Source of the DNA: Beverwykella pulmonaria
Lineage: Eukaryota; Ascomycota; Dothideomycetes; Pleosporales; Melanommataceae
DNA: 64,000 nt
Reading direction: 5' to 3'
Assembly: GCA_001599595.1 (NCBI GenBank)
Contig: BCHH01000001.1
Location: 1,329,935-1,393,934 of the forward strand
Each line of letters opens with the position of its first letter. Positions within the stretch are counted from its first letter, which is position 1. Of the stretch, positions 20,755 to 31,560 are shown one piece after another. Made by a program: the position numbers and the translations under genes. The notes below the pieces were generated by a model. It saw only the letters and a list, made by a program, of their open reading frames with translations, was not told where the DNA came from and searched no databases.

Positions 20755-22465
20755 TATGGTGGGAGGGTGCAAGGTGCCGAAACTACGATTATGGCGAACG
20801 TGAAGGAGAGAGGAACAGGACCGGTAAACTGAGTGCAGCACCATACTTTTGTCAATGTGCCTTCTGACTGACATCTGCTCCGCCGCATCCTGCACGGTTG
20901 CCGGGCTCGGAGCCATGCGCCTGAAAGCTTGGTGTTGGTCGCCTTTGTCTCATTAAGAGTAATGGGATGTTAAGCGATTGGGCGCAGAGCATTGTTATGT
21001 TGCTGCGCCTCGTTAGACCCAAATTAGTGACCCACGAGGATTCAATCACGTAGCGAGTCGAAATAACTAATTGCGCGCATTCAAACCAACAGTTGCGGGA
21101 GGCAAATGCGTCTTGCGAATATTTTGATACTGAAAAGGTAGGATATTGAATTTTGCTTCCAGGAACAAGAAGTAAGAGGGCAGTTGGTTGCAGGGAAGCG
21201 CTCAGCCCGAACGCCATGCCAAGGCCGCGCGCAAAGGATTTCAAATCCACTCCGGATACTTGCGGAAGGACTAGCTTTCAGGCCGTAGATTGAATAAGCG
21301 GTTGAGTAACTTGTTAATTAAAGTGAAGTTCCTAGGGAGACAAGAAAATGTGCAACAAGTTGCCCAATTACTCGATCAAGGAACCCATCATTTTGGACCA
21401 AACGCGATTCACGCGTGGATCTGAAACCTGGCGATCTTGAAACACTAAGATTCGATTCGATATCCGAGGACTCTCTCGGAAGCAGGTGGCCTTAATTATG
21501 CGGCGGGGAATGAATGCGCTGCGGAATCTTGGCATCCAGAAATAGACTGCTCAAAAATCGCCGGCGATGACGTGGAAATATCAATGCGCTTTGCTTGCGT
21601 CATGTGGGAACTTGCTGTGAAAGAAGAGCATCAATGCTTGGAACCACGTTCGAACCTGTTACGAAGTGATAGAAATGTACTTCCTAATGACTAGAGACGT
21701 GACAATATATATTCAAACCTCTACGACAGACGAGACTGCAAATTCTAGGGCGGAACTAGCGAAGGTCGGAGCAACGATGGTGAGACGGCGATCTAGTTCG
21801 CGGGGCGAATGTGCGTATAATGCGCTCCTTCGACTTCTGGCTACAAGGTTCTCGACCTAGTTCTGATGCTGATATCTAAGAATCTGCAAGTAATTTTGTA
21901 GCAGTGGGGACAGATTATTGGCTTCGATTTGCATTATCAAGACGAAATGAGACGAAGTGAGATGATAATGGAGCGAACCGCCCTCTCACTGAAACGGAAA
22001 TCTCGGGAATTAAGGAATTTCCTCTCACGGCGCTGTTACCCTCAAACTTCTATTAAACTTAGAATTTATTTTACATAAGCACTAGAGTACACTTTATCCT
22101 CTTACTTATATTCTCTTAGAATTTATTTGAGCCTTCTGAACGGCGTATTGGTTGAAAGGAAGGCAGTTCAGGCGTCGGATTTTTCCCAAGATTTCGTTTC
22201 CGCGCCCTCTAGCGCCATATTTAGCGCCTTGGCAAGCTTTACACATCAGCTTCGACTGCAACTCCTCCTCAAGCATCTCATACGACTCCACCTGCCAGAA
22301 TCTCGCCATATTAAATCCGCGCAATTACTTGACTTCTAAAACCTGTGAGGCATTTTTTTCAATGTCACACTTGGGCATCGAAATCATCAAACACAGTCCA
22401 AGAGGGGCTTCACGGCGAATTGCAATGCTTGAGTTTGATCTCTTTTAATAACAATACTCGGATAC
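20755..22465. other. Intergenic; no clear gene
   Basis: No domain was recognised. A 72-residue minus-strand frame at 22106-22324 has protein-like composition, with a CKAC pair, but no partner exon could be found. Stretches around 22020-22130 are AT-rich. Confidence 0.5.
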
Positions 22466-24469
22466 CTAGGTTTCCAACATGCCCTGCTTCAATCCAGGGT
22501 GAGTGCCGTTCCTAACCGCCGGTCCCGTTGGCGGTTCCTGATATCCATTCGCCTCCAATGCCCAATCTGGCTTCGCTTTACATGGTACGCAACCAGGCCA
22601 GTAAAACTCCGGCACTCGTCCACTCACCAGATTCCTGTACTGGAACCACATGCGCTGGATCTCCGGCCATTGAATATACTTCCCACTTCCGCCGCGGAAA
22701 GTGGATTCGCGCTCACCAATCTCCTTGAGTGTGATGTCTGGCGGATATTTCTTCGTCCACTCGGCCGGTGGTGGATCGGGCTCACTCTTGTTTCGCGGGT
22801 TCGCAGCGGACCATCCACCCTCCCAGCTGGATGACTGCCAGTAGAACTCATCGATGGTGATGCTCCAGAGGCGCCACTTCCCCTCTTCCAGCACCATCTG
22901 GTCATGGTAGATCGCATTGTTAAAGCTCCCGGACTTGTTAGTCGAAGTAGAAGGTTGGAGCAGCCTTGCGCGTAGAGTCGCTGAGCGTCCATCTTCGGAA
23001 ACTAGGATCACGGGCTGAGGTCGCCAGTGAAAAGAGATGCTGGTTCGTAAGGCTGTTCGGTTGTAACCGTACGTAGTGTAGCACGCCGTAGCAGTCCGTT
23101 CGGGGCTAATGAAAAACCCAGCGAAGGGATTCGCCTTGTGGCCGCGTTTAGCAAAGAGAGCCCCCATCTTACCACAGTCGAGATCATCGATGACGAAACC
23201 GTACGCATAAGACTGGTTCTCCGCTCCATCGTATGCCGCCGAGCGACCAAGGCGACGCTTTAGATCTTCAAGGTCTACATTTGTTCCCCTACGCATTCCT
23301 TGGAAACCTCTAACACTAGGTTGTGTAATATTCAGGAAAGGTGGGACATAGGTGTTCGGATCCTTGAGTCCACCAGATCCCCATCCCTGGTAGTAATCGG
23401 CAACGATGAGCGGGGTAACATGAACAGCCTTCACTTTCCACACACCGTCCTCCTTGATGAAGTTATTCCGAAACACGTTGAACTCCCATGACGCCTCGCG
23501 TGTATTAGCATCCCCGAGCATGCCGATTTCGATACCACGTGCGACAGCCTCCACTGCGTTTTCATTTACTTGGACAATCATGTCGAAGATGGGGTGGTCG
23601 TTGTTGATACCTTGTGTCAGTCCCTCTGGCCCTTGGAAGCGCTCCAAGGACTGGCGAACACCAACAGCCCCAGTATATGTCCCGACGCCTTCCAGCGTCA
23701 CTGTGGTGTTCGTGGTGTGTAGATCCACCACATCGGTCCACATCCTACGATCGACATAGTAGCCTCGGGCATGCATCAAGTTGCGCACCTCATCCTCATC
23801 ATTTAACCTAGCAATTCGATGGGCCAATTCCTCAACCGTCGCATTGGTAGCTTGAGCCTCGCCCTCTGGGACTGGAATCGGGATACCCGAGCTCTCAGGC
23901 GTAAAATGGTAGGGAACGAAAGGCAGCGGACCACCGACGTTCCTCCATCCACCAATATACGGGCCTGCATATAGTGCATAGTAGTGCAGCAACGAGATCT
24001 TCCACTTCCCGTTGGTAAGAACATACTCGTTCTCGTAAATTCCGCCTTGAATCTTTGCCCCGTCTTTTCCATCTCCCGAAAATCGCAGCCCATTCCACCT
24101 TGCCTTCGCAGATCGTCCATCGACAGATAAGCTAACCAACGGGTTCTCCGCGATAATGGTGTCCAGAGACCCGGGCTGTATCCCGTTCATGTTGCCGGCA
24201 TCAGTGCGTATCCAGTTCTCGATAGCTGCGGGCCCGCGAGCGGTCTCGTTGCCCCATATCAGCGTTCCGTTGGAAGAGAAGAAGGCCGCCATTTCGGTAT
24301 GTTGTCCGAATTGCGCAAGTTGAGAGAACTCGCGCTGGATGTTCTTGATCGCGCGAATCGATTCAACGCGCTCCACGTCCCTTGCTAGCGAGTTGAGGGT
24401 TGTTTCAGCGCGGACAATGACCAGGCGGGCAGCCATGCCGGCCCAGAAGAGTCGTGTCGTGAGCTTCAT
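22466..24469 (-). CDS. Secreted protein with three NTF2/SnoaL-like repeats
   Basis: Single-exon gene of 667 aa. The first 20 or so residues look like a signal peptide (basic start, then an apolar core ending at Ala). Three segments of about 150 residues follow (roughly 35-175, 215-370 and 405-560). Each opens with a helix around a conserved RN/RNLM or similar start, has a GxxAIE/GVRQSLE-like second helix, and closes with the beta-strand pattern WKIS/WKVK/WRLW, then a Tyr-rich turn. This is the SnoaL-like (NTF2-fold) plan. Single-domain relatives bind or isomerise small hydrophobic molecules in polyketide pathways; three copies in one secreted chain is unusual. Several Asn-X-Ser/Thr sites fit secretion. 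The C-terminal 100 residues are Pro/Trp-rich with a CxxC. The ligand is unknown. Confidence 0.75.
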   Translation of the reverse strand: MKLTTRLFWAGMAARLVIVRAETTLNSLARDVERVESIRAIKNIQREFSQLAQFGQHTEMAAFFSSNGTLIWGNETARGPAAIENWIRTDAGNMNGIQPGSLDTIIAENPLVSLSVDGRSAKARWNGLRFSGDGKDGAKIQGGIYENEYVLTNGKWKISLLHYYALYAGPYIGGWRNVGGPLPFVPYHFTPESSGIPIPVPEGEAQATNATVEELAHRIARLNDEDEVRNLMHARGYYVDRRMWTDVVDLHTTNTTVTLEGVGTYTGAVGVRQSLERFQGPEGLTQGINNDHPIFDMIVQVNENAVEAVARGIEIGMLGDANTREASWEFNVFRNNFIKEDGVWKVKAVHVTPLIVADYYQGWGSGGLKDPNTYVPPFLNITQPSVRGFQGMRRGTNVDLEDLKRRLGRSAAYDGAENQSYAYGFVIDDLDCGKMGALFAKRGHKANPFAGFFISPERTATACYTTYGYNRTALRTSISFHWRPQPVILVSEDGRSATLRARLLQPSTSTNKSGSFNNAIYHDQMVLEEGKWRLWSITIDEFYWQSSSWEGGWSAANPRNKSEPDPPPAEWTKKYPPDITLKEIGERESTFRGGSGKYIQWPEIQRMWFQYRNLVSGRVPEFYWPGCVPCKAKPDWALEANGYQEPPTGPAVRNGTHPGLKQGMLET

Positions 24470-26364
24470 TGTGGTATCTCACACCTCAGGATGGATTGTT
24501 TAGTTCAAGGGGTGCGCGGATGGACGATGCGCCCTCTTTCAACAACCTTCCACCACCCCGCATCTTAGGTCTCATATATCCACTCAAACCTGCCTATACT
24601 TCACTAAAGAATATCCCACAGATCTTACCTCATCCCCTGGAACAAGTCAACTGCCGACGCACCGACATCCCAATTGGGCAAAAGAGTCGCTGTGATTACC
24701 AACAAGATAGATTGCACAAGGTATGTACTCGCACGAGCCGTCACCCCGGCCGCTCCTATATAGTTCTTCGACAAGGGGCCTTCTTCAATCAAGTGTGGTA
24801 AACTACCGGGGTGCTCAGATATACGCGTTGAGTTCTCGGAGTTTCGCATTCTATGGCATTCTCGCGAGTATATTGCCCAGGCGAATGCACGGTCGAAGTG
24901 TGGGGCACAAATTTCTGCTTGGCCGCTCATCAGCTTCCCAGCGGCAATATCATCAACGCGTAGATTAAAGCCGGTGGCTCACTTATTGCGCCGCGTATGT
25001 TCGATGTTCGCAGTGCCAGCGACCTCGATGTGGATATACCGACTCGTAGGCAAAGGTCTACAATCGGGCTGGAAGCAACGGGTACGATTCACCGAGATTC
25101 TTTCGCTTTGCGCTCAAGTAAAAGTTTTCGCAACGTCCCAAGCACATTTCTCGTTTCAGATAACTAGCGAAAATGTATTGAGTGCTGTGTCAAACACCGA
25201 GGCTTCCAGTATACTCTTAAACACGCATCTCCATGCTCATTCGATTAAAACTTCCACTACACAAGGGTTTTTGTGCCAGAATTTTTATTGCATTCTTGTC
25301 AAACATATGAAACCTCGTCGGCCTTACGCTGCACTCATAGCCTATACATATTCATGGCCAAGTCTGGCAGGCGATGTTGTGCAAAGTCCTGGCATTCAAC
25401 TCCGCAAGAAAAGATACAGCTACACGACAACACCAAACATCGCGACGCATTCAATCCACACACCATCAACCCACCACCATACAACAGTTTCAGGCTCTTT
25501 TGGTGCAGAAATTCCAGGAAATAATACTAAAGGTGGTGAGCATACACCTGCGACACGCAGTTCAATTATGTAACGGTTTAGGCTAGTCCAGATGTAGCTA
25601 GTTGATCTTGGTCCGACAGCATATAAGCTGCTCTGCCTTGATCTGACCCAGAACAACACAGTCTCCACTTGATCATTGTCCCCATCAGAAATCCCTTACA
25701 AATTATCTCTAAGTGGGAGGCTAGTGTATTGAATCAGGATTTAGCGGCCGAATACGGTATGCATCGGAGCACAATCTCCGCCACAATCAAGCGCTAGAAA
25801 CAGCACCACCCCCTTGAAAGTTGGGATACTCTGCGACAAGCGATATTGGGCAGAAGATTTTAAACTTTCAATTACGTTTACCACAGATGTTGTGTGTATT
25901 TCGGAAGCGCTTCTGGTGGAAGTTGACGCAAACAGCGAATGGAGCACGTCAACAATACTGAAGAAGGGCACTTGTTAACACCTGCACTAACCAATTCTAT
26001 AGTCTGTAGAGCTCACCTCACATCTGACATGGCGCGTATAGAGATTATTTCTTCTTGGTTGATTTGTCAAGTTCGTTGAAGAAATTGGACAGCTGTTAGT
26101 TGTGTTAACCTGACATGTGACCGTCAAGGCCACTGCCTCCGGCCATCAGGAAATGTAATGCCAGGCGAAAACAAACCCACCGGTTCCTACCAAAGAATAG
26201 ACAGAATTTCCGCAAACGAGATATTCTTTGCTATAAGCCTTCAAATAACGAATGTCGGAATTTCTAGTCAACCAAAGATTCCTAAGCTTGCCTTTCCGTT
26301 GGTACTGCAACACATATACACTCGAATACTCCATGATATGCACCTTGCTCGCTCACACAATGAC
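24470..26364. other. Intergenic; no supported gene
   Basis: A 199-residue plus-strand open frame at 24974-25573 has low-complexity, His/Thr-rich composition and no motif, so I do not call it. A short stretch near 25741 could be a helix-turn-helix remnant of a transposase, but it is too short to assign. Confidence 0.5.
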
Positions 26365-27417
26365 CTATACTTGGGCGTACTGGATCGGCTGCGGACTCCG
26401 AGTTTTCATTCGGGGAAAAAACCGCCTCGACTGCTTTGGAGGCTGGGTCGGTTGCCACGAGAGTCGATGCGAAGAAAGTGTATGTTCAGGCTCTTGATAT
26501 GGGCTCGGTATACCATTTGATGAGTATCCTCCGCCGTGAATTTGCTGTTGCTGATCGAAGTACAACTGCCGCTGTCGACCTTGGAGTGCTGGCGGGCTCA
26601 TAGGTGAGGCCGGAGTAACCTGATACTCGTAACCACTTTTTGGAGCATACGCGATAGTGGTCAATTCAGCAGCGGCGGCTTCCTTGCGTTTCTGTCGTCT
26701 ACCACAGCATTTTTGGACAATGACTCCAATCAGGGTGATGATAAAGAGGACTCTTCTCTCAATTCAGCTAATGTAACGAAAGGATTGAAGGCGAGAATGT
26801 GGGAACTCACAGGCCTAATGCGAGCGCGGTTACCCAAGCTTTAGATACCGGGCACACTCTTACAACAGCTACTAATGGTGGAAACGTATCGGCGACAATG
26901 CACATAGGCAGGAGCTCGACAGCAAAGGTAGTGATGGAGATGAACGCTCCAAGCATCATTAAGCAGGTGAATAGCTCGACACCGATTAGGATCGCTCGTG
27001 AGGTTGCTTTGGCGAATTTTCTGTAGAGTACTAGGAAGACAATTGCACAAACTGTCCATATACCCTTCGAAATTCATCGGTATTTGTTTACCGAGGGGAG
27101 AGGAAATACATACCGCTGCAATAGCAAAATACACTCTATTCGGAGTTTGTAGAAGCCAATTGAAGAACTTCTCCAGAATGTCTTCTACAGTGGAGTCTTC
27201 TTCAAGGACCTTATCGAGCAGCTCGTTGATGTACTCTCGGAGACTTGTTATGATATGGTTCGCTTCGGATGAATTAGATGGTTGATTGAAGGTCATAAGA
27301 GAGAAAGTACTTACTCCATGCTCCTAATGCAATTACGACAAGCGCGCATGTAATTTGAATCGAACGGACAGTAACAAGAATGCATGTCCGGCAAGCATTC
27401 ATTTTCGATTTGGTCAT
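26365..27417 (-). CDS. Four-TM membrane protein, unknown function (second tetraspan)
   Basis: Exons in gene order are 27417-27315, 27262-27114, 27064-26811 and 26752-26365 (297 aa). The introns are 52, 49 and 58 bp with GTAAGT, GTATGT and GTGAGT donors; phases 1, 0 and 2 all match. Helix 1 is in exon 1, helix 2 spans the exon 2/3 join (FAIAA then GIWTVCAIVF), helix 3 follows, and helix 4 spans the exon 3/4 join and ends in QKCC, a possible palmitoylation site. Exon 2 carries an acidic helical loop. The C-terminal 100 residues are Pro/Gln/Tyr-rich and disordered. The plan is MARVEL-like, but no family signature is visible. The rebuilt helices across two joins are strong evidence for the splicing. 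No function can be given. Confidence 0.7.
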
Positions 27418-28975
27418 AGCTGCGGTGGAACAACTGTGACGCTAGCGACCAACCTAGAGGATTGATATGGTCCTACGAAGTCTGATCATATGTGTCTGCT
27501 AGAGAAAACTCGTAAAAGACTGCTATCTGAAGTTTCAGTTCCAAGTGAGAAATTGGAGCAAGAGAAACATCGGCAAACTAAACGGCACATCTTCCTAGGG
27601 ATGTTATATCAACAAAAATCGCGTAGCATGAATTTTCCACGCTGCAAAGGTAGCGACACGAAACCATTTTGGATCGCAGAAGCGCTAGAAATTAGTTTGA
27701 GTGTGGCAGCAAACCGCAGTTGGGGCGTGTTCGAGACCCAACACCCCTCAGGCTCTGCAGGATTGCGGCGAGGCTGTGTGGTTTTGGGGTCTGAAAAACG
27801 GACAACGTATTCTGGCTCCACAGCGACAAACAATCTTGCGCGTTTCTTGATACTAACGTTTGAAGTATGCAGGAATAATCGAAAATAGATCTATGCTACT
27901 GCTAGGGTGAATACTGTGGTTCAGTGCAATAAGAGTATTTTGAGATCACGCCTTTCATCGAGCCGCTTGCTGGAGTCAACTGCCGAATGCATGTCTAGCG
28001 GCTACAAACAAGTTAACTATAGGGTGTCTTCGAACGCGCGGCATAGAGAAGAGGTTCTCCCCCATTCCACAGCCTGAGTGGATCTATCACATAGTTTAGC
28101 TTATAGTATCGCATTAGCCAATTATTTGGTTAAATGCTAGTTTGAACTCAAAAAATGTAAGGGTTTTCCACGGCCTCAACTGAGGTGAATTCGGGTGCCT
28201 TGGGGGGCCTATATAGTGCTAGCTGACAGGGGTAAAAGTGGCTGAAACAGTCGTGACCCAAAACCGTTACAAAAAATCTAAACAAGTTTTTTCCCTGTGA
28301 TACCATCAAGATTCTGCGATGGCTTAGTATCAACCTCGGTTCTTAGGCATATCCAGCGCCTCGAGTATCTTAGCCATCCTACTTGGCCATCCTAGGCGCC
28401 TCCTAACGCCCTGATCTGCCACTTCCATTCCTATTGCCCGAGATCGCACTCACTGGGAAGAGCTCCATGGTCATTTCAATCAACTGAAGAGCTCCAGTTT
28501 GGCATCGATATTCAGCCGCATTCCAAAAAAAAAAATCGCTTTCTTTTTCTAGCTACGCCGATGATCTAGAATGCTACAGATGTCATCACACACACAGAAA
28601 TAATAGAATTTTAAAGCGAGCCAGTTCCGTACATGACCCTAAGGAAAATATAACTATCCATCATGATTGAGCGAGTCCTTCATGAAATTGCTTCCATTAT
28701 TGACGCCCTCGCTGATCTGAAGAATATTCCTACCAAATTTGCAGTATGGACACACTGCCAGATGCCAGAGGGCTTGGAGATTCGTGGTGTGGAAGACTAC
28801 AGCGATAATTTAGCGAGATGAGATTGCCGAGAAGGAGGGGAAGAATGGAAAGAAGAGTATCGGTTGGGATCGGAATGAAGAAATTCCATCAACTTTTGGG
28901 TTGGTCCTAGGCTATCTAGTCGACATGGAGTGAGTGTGTTAGCAGTGATAAATATTTACATCATGACAATGATGA
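27418..28975. other. Intergenic; probable repeat-derived DNA
   Basis: No gene is supported. The part from 27900 to 28600 is rich in short direct and inverted words and homopolymers, as in decayed transposons, but no coding motif could be read. A short open frame at 28661-28821 with an alpha-helical look precedes the BTB relic. Confidence 0.45.
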
Positions 28976-30172
28976 ATGGGATTTGTGGACTCCCAGAGCA
29001 CGAAGGCCAAGAAAGGAAAGAAGAAAAAGAAGGGAATGGTGAAAGCGACGAATCTAACATCTGAAGATTCCATCCTTATACTGACATATGGTGAACTAAG
29101 CTCAGCGAGCGTCGAACCAAGAGACACTCTGGATGTCGTTAAGAGGAGTGTATTTGGTAGTGAGCCGTGGTACCCTAAAACGAAGGCCGTTATACCAACA
29201 AGCAGTATGCTAGAAGAGAGCCGCCATGATTATGATCAATCCGGAGTTATTCAGAATGAAGCTGAAGTCCATTTAGACTCTGAAATCACAGTTAGATCCG
29301 AAATCGAGATCGACGTCGAACCCGGACTCGAAGTCATCAAAGAAGAAAAAATTCATTTCCACTTCTGCTCCAGCATCCTGATTTCTGCCTCACCATGGTC
29401 GAACTGCACCCTGAAAAGATATGGTTGGGTGGAATCTCATCAGCATACAGAAGACAGACGTTTCCACGTCCCCGCTCAGGACTGGGGCGAAAGAGCTATG
29501 GTTATCCTCATGAACATCTTCCATCTTCAAAACGACAAGATGCCTGAGGAGGTGACATAAGAAATACTAGCCAAGCTTGCTGTCTTGGTAGACTACTACG
29601 AATATTAAGGGAAAATGCTTGGTCCTATTTATATATTGTCGAGAGTTGATGCTGTGGATGTGCGTGGCTGGAATATTCCCCTTGCCCGAGCAGTTCAAGG
29701 AAATGACACTAGTTGCACTCAAGTATTACAAGGAGAGGGGCCTATTAACACTAGGTCTTCTCATCGGAAATCTTATAACTGGTAAGTTTGGCATCAAGGC
29801 TGCATCTTCAGTACTTACCTCTAACCGTGAGAAGATCATATTGAGTCATGGCGTGTACAAGCGCTGGGAACCATTATTGAATAATTGCACAACCCTTTTG
29901 ACTATACTAGAAACGTCAATTAGTTGTGCTCTAACGAGGAGAATTCCAGTGCATATGCTTTCGAGTGCAGATCCTTCCCCCATAAAGCACTCACCTGGAG
30001 GATGGACTTCTTGGGCATTCTGGCGCTATATCCAGTCGACCCATTCCCCGACCATAATTTCCAAGCTCTTGCTGCCCAAAATCTCCCGTCTGGCGCCATG
30101 TGGATAATTGTAGAACTCACAAATGCAACCTGGACACGAAGGTCGGCAAGATCGTCAACAGGGTTTTATCTG

Positions 30173-30188
30173 AGATGGTACGAATTAG
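30173..30188. repeat. Target-site duplication, left copy
   Basis: AGATGGTACGAATTAG here and at 31095-31110 are identical 16-mers bordering the insertion in the decayed BTB gene. Confidence 0.8.
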
Positions 30189-30203
30189 TAGTAGTAGTAG
30201 TAG
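30186..30203. repeat. TAG/CTA trinucleotide run (six units)
   Basis: Six TAG units at the left edge of the insertion. Read on the minus strand it is the element's 3' simple-repeat tail. Confidence 0.9.
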
Positions 30204-31094
30204 ATTCTATTTACCGTCTAATACCGGCCCTGGTTAGAGCCATGTAGACTATTGCCGCTATTCTAGGTGTACAAAAAACCCCCTGTTGGCTATTCGTAGA
30301 AGCAGCTCCCGAAGGCTTGCCTGTACTGGGGTAAAAACACCTTTCACTCGTGTGCCACATATGTGCGTCCCTAGGGAGGCGCAAGCGTGACGCCTGCGCC
30401 CGTGGGTTGCTGTTGTCCTCTAGCCTTGACCACCCACCCTGTCACGCTTGCCTGTAATGGTGATGTCTCCCTTATATGTAGGATTCGCTTTGTACCATAG
30501 TTGTCCGCACCTTGCTTTCTCCTCCTCCTCTCCCTTGTGCTCCGTTGGTGTAGACTCCGCGCCTACCGTTATCCCAGCCCCCGCCGTTGCGACATGACGT
30601 CTAGCTGCTGTTGCAACATGACTACCCGTCCCATAGGACCCTCCTCCTCCATACTCTATGGGACTTGTGCCGTGGTGTGTTTTGGGTGTTGTTACCCTAG
30701 GGTCCCAGCCTAGGTTCTCCTCCCCAGCAAGAGGAGAGTGACGAGTCCACGTCTTACGATCGTGGATATCCAACAGGGTATAGATTTAGAGGCGAGGGGT
30801 CGTGAGAGGTTTGTCCAGCATAGAGATGAGAGGTCTGGAACGAGGGTTGTTTCGTCCGCTCGCGGGTGTGAGGTGAGGAGAGTAGGGGTTGTTGTCTTTG
30901 TAGTTGTTGTACTGCTGTGGGTGTGTCGCGCGTATGTTGTGGTGGCGTGAAAAATTCTGCGCTGCCTCGCCGCAGCGCAGCTTCGACCACCAACATCGCT
31001 GCCGACACGACGTCTCTGCGCTGGCTCTGAGCTTCAAAAGCATCAGGTTCCCAGGCTTCACCGCGTGGAGGTGCAGAGTCCGATTTCGAAGCCC
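30189..31094 (-). mobile_element. Non-LTR retroposon-like insertion with TAC-repeat tail
   Basis: A 906-bp segment is bordered by a perfect 16-bp direct repeat. Removing the segment and one repeat copy restores the reading frame of the BTB gene, which is direct evidence for insertion. The left edge is a run of six TAG units; on the minus strand this is a 3' CTA/TAC tail. Long target duplications and simple-repeat tails are features of LINE and SINE retroposition; in Magnaporthe, MGL and Mg-SINE elements have TAC tails. The body is GC-richer than its surroundings and encodes only low-complexity, Gly/Thr/Pro-rich frames on the minus strand; no reverse transcriptase is visible, so it is probably a 5'-truncated or non-autonomous copy. 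The exact edges may vary by one or two bases because the tail overlaps the duplication. Confidence 0.7.
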
Positions 31095-31110
31095 AGATGG
31101 TACGAATTAG
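31095..31110. repeat. Target-site duplication, right copy
   Basis: Second copy of the 16-bp word found at 30173-30188, directly before the resumed BTB coding text. Confidence 0.8.
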
Positions 31111-31560
31111 CCTGGAAAAGTTTCAACGTGGCAAAAGAGACCGCAAAACATCCTTGAGCTTTGAGGAGGCCTGGAGGAGCAATAGATGTGCTGTAGTTTG
31201 ACTATTGAGTGGATGGCTGACGGATCGTCAGGGTATCGTAGAGTCTCATGAAATTTATTTAGTATCTGTGACGTTATTTCACTCTCTTTAAGAGCCATAT
31301 ATTGTGGAACAGAGTCTAACTGAGAGATGAGGCGGCTCTAGAGGTTATGATATCCGCAGCACTAACAATTAGATGTCAGGGGGGAACGAACCGGTTAGTT
31401 AACGCAATACGAACCTCGAATGGCAGCCAAGGCAAGACGCCAGAGCGAGCCTCATATAGTACATCAAATTCAATAGGGGCAAGGGAGTTGCTGTTACCTG
31501 AATTATCCAAATACTTGACTCGCTAATCCCTTGCAACCGCATGGCTTATTTCTTATAACC

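Larger units (their letters stand above)
28976..31199 (+). pseudogene. Decayed BTB-domain gene, split by an insertion
   Basis: The plus strand from 28976 reads as a fungal BTB/POZ protein: a Lys-rich start, DTLDVVKRSVFG, then FHVPAQDWGERAMVILMNIF, EILAKLAVLVDYYE and, in another frame, ELMLWMCVAGIFPLPEQF. The C-terminal part (LDTKVGKIVNRVLSEMVRI) stops at 30188 and resumes at 31111 (SLEKFQRGKRDRKTS) in the same frame once the intervening 906 bp and one copy of a 16-bp duplication are removed. Damage seen: stops near 29558 and 29607, a frameshift and probable deletion near 29620, and the insertion. Intact relatives are BTB proteins of unknown or adaptor function, common as large families in Leotiomycetes. 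The piece at 30189-31094 is annotated separately. Confidence 0.7.

Noticed and set aside
24974..25573. 199-codon plus-strand open frame
   Set aside because: Low-complexity His/Thr/Ser composition, no domain, no splice logic; probably chance.
25735..25870. Helix-turn-helix-like text (LAAEYGMHRSTISATIKR) suggesting a transposase start
   Set aside because: Too short, followed at once by a stop, and no catalytic region nearby.
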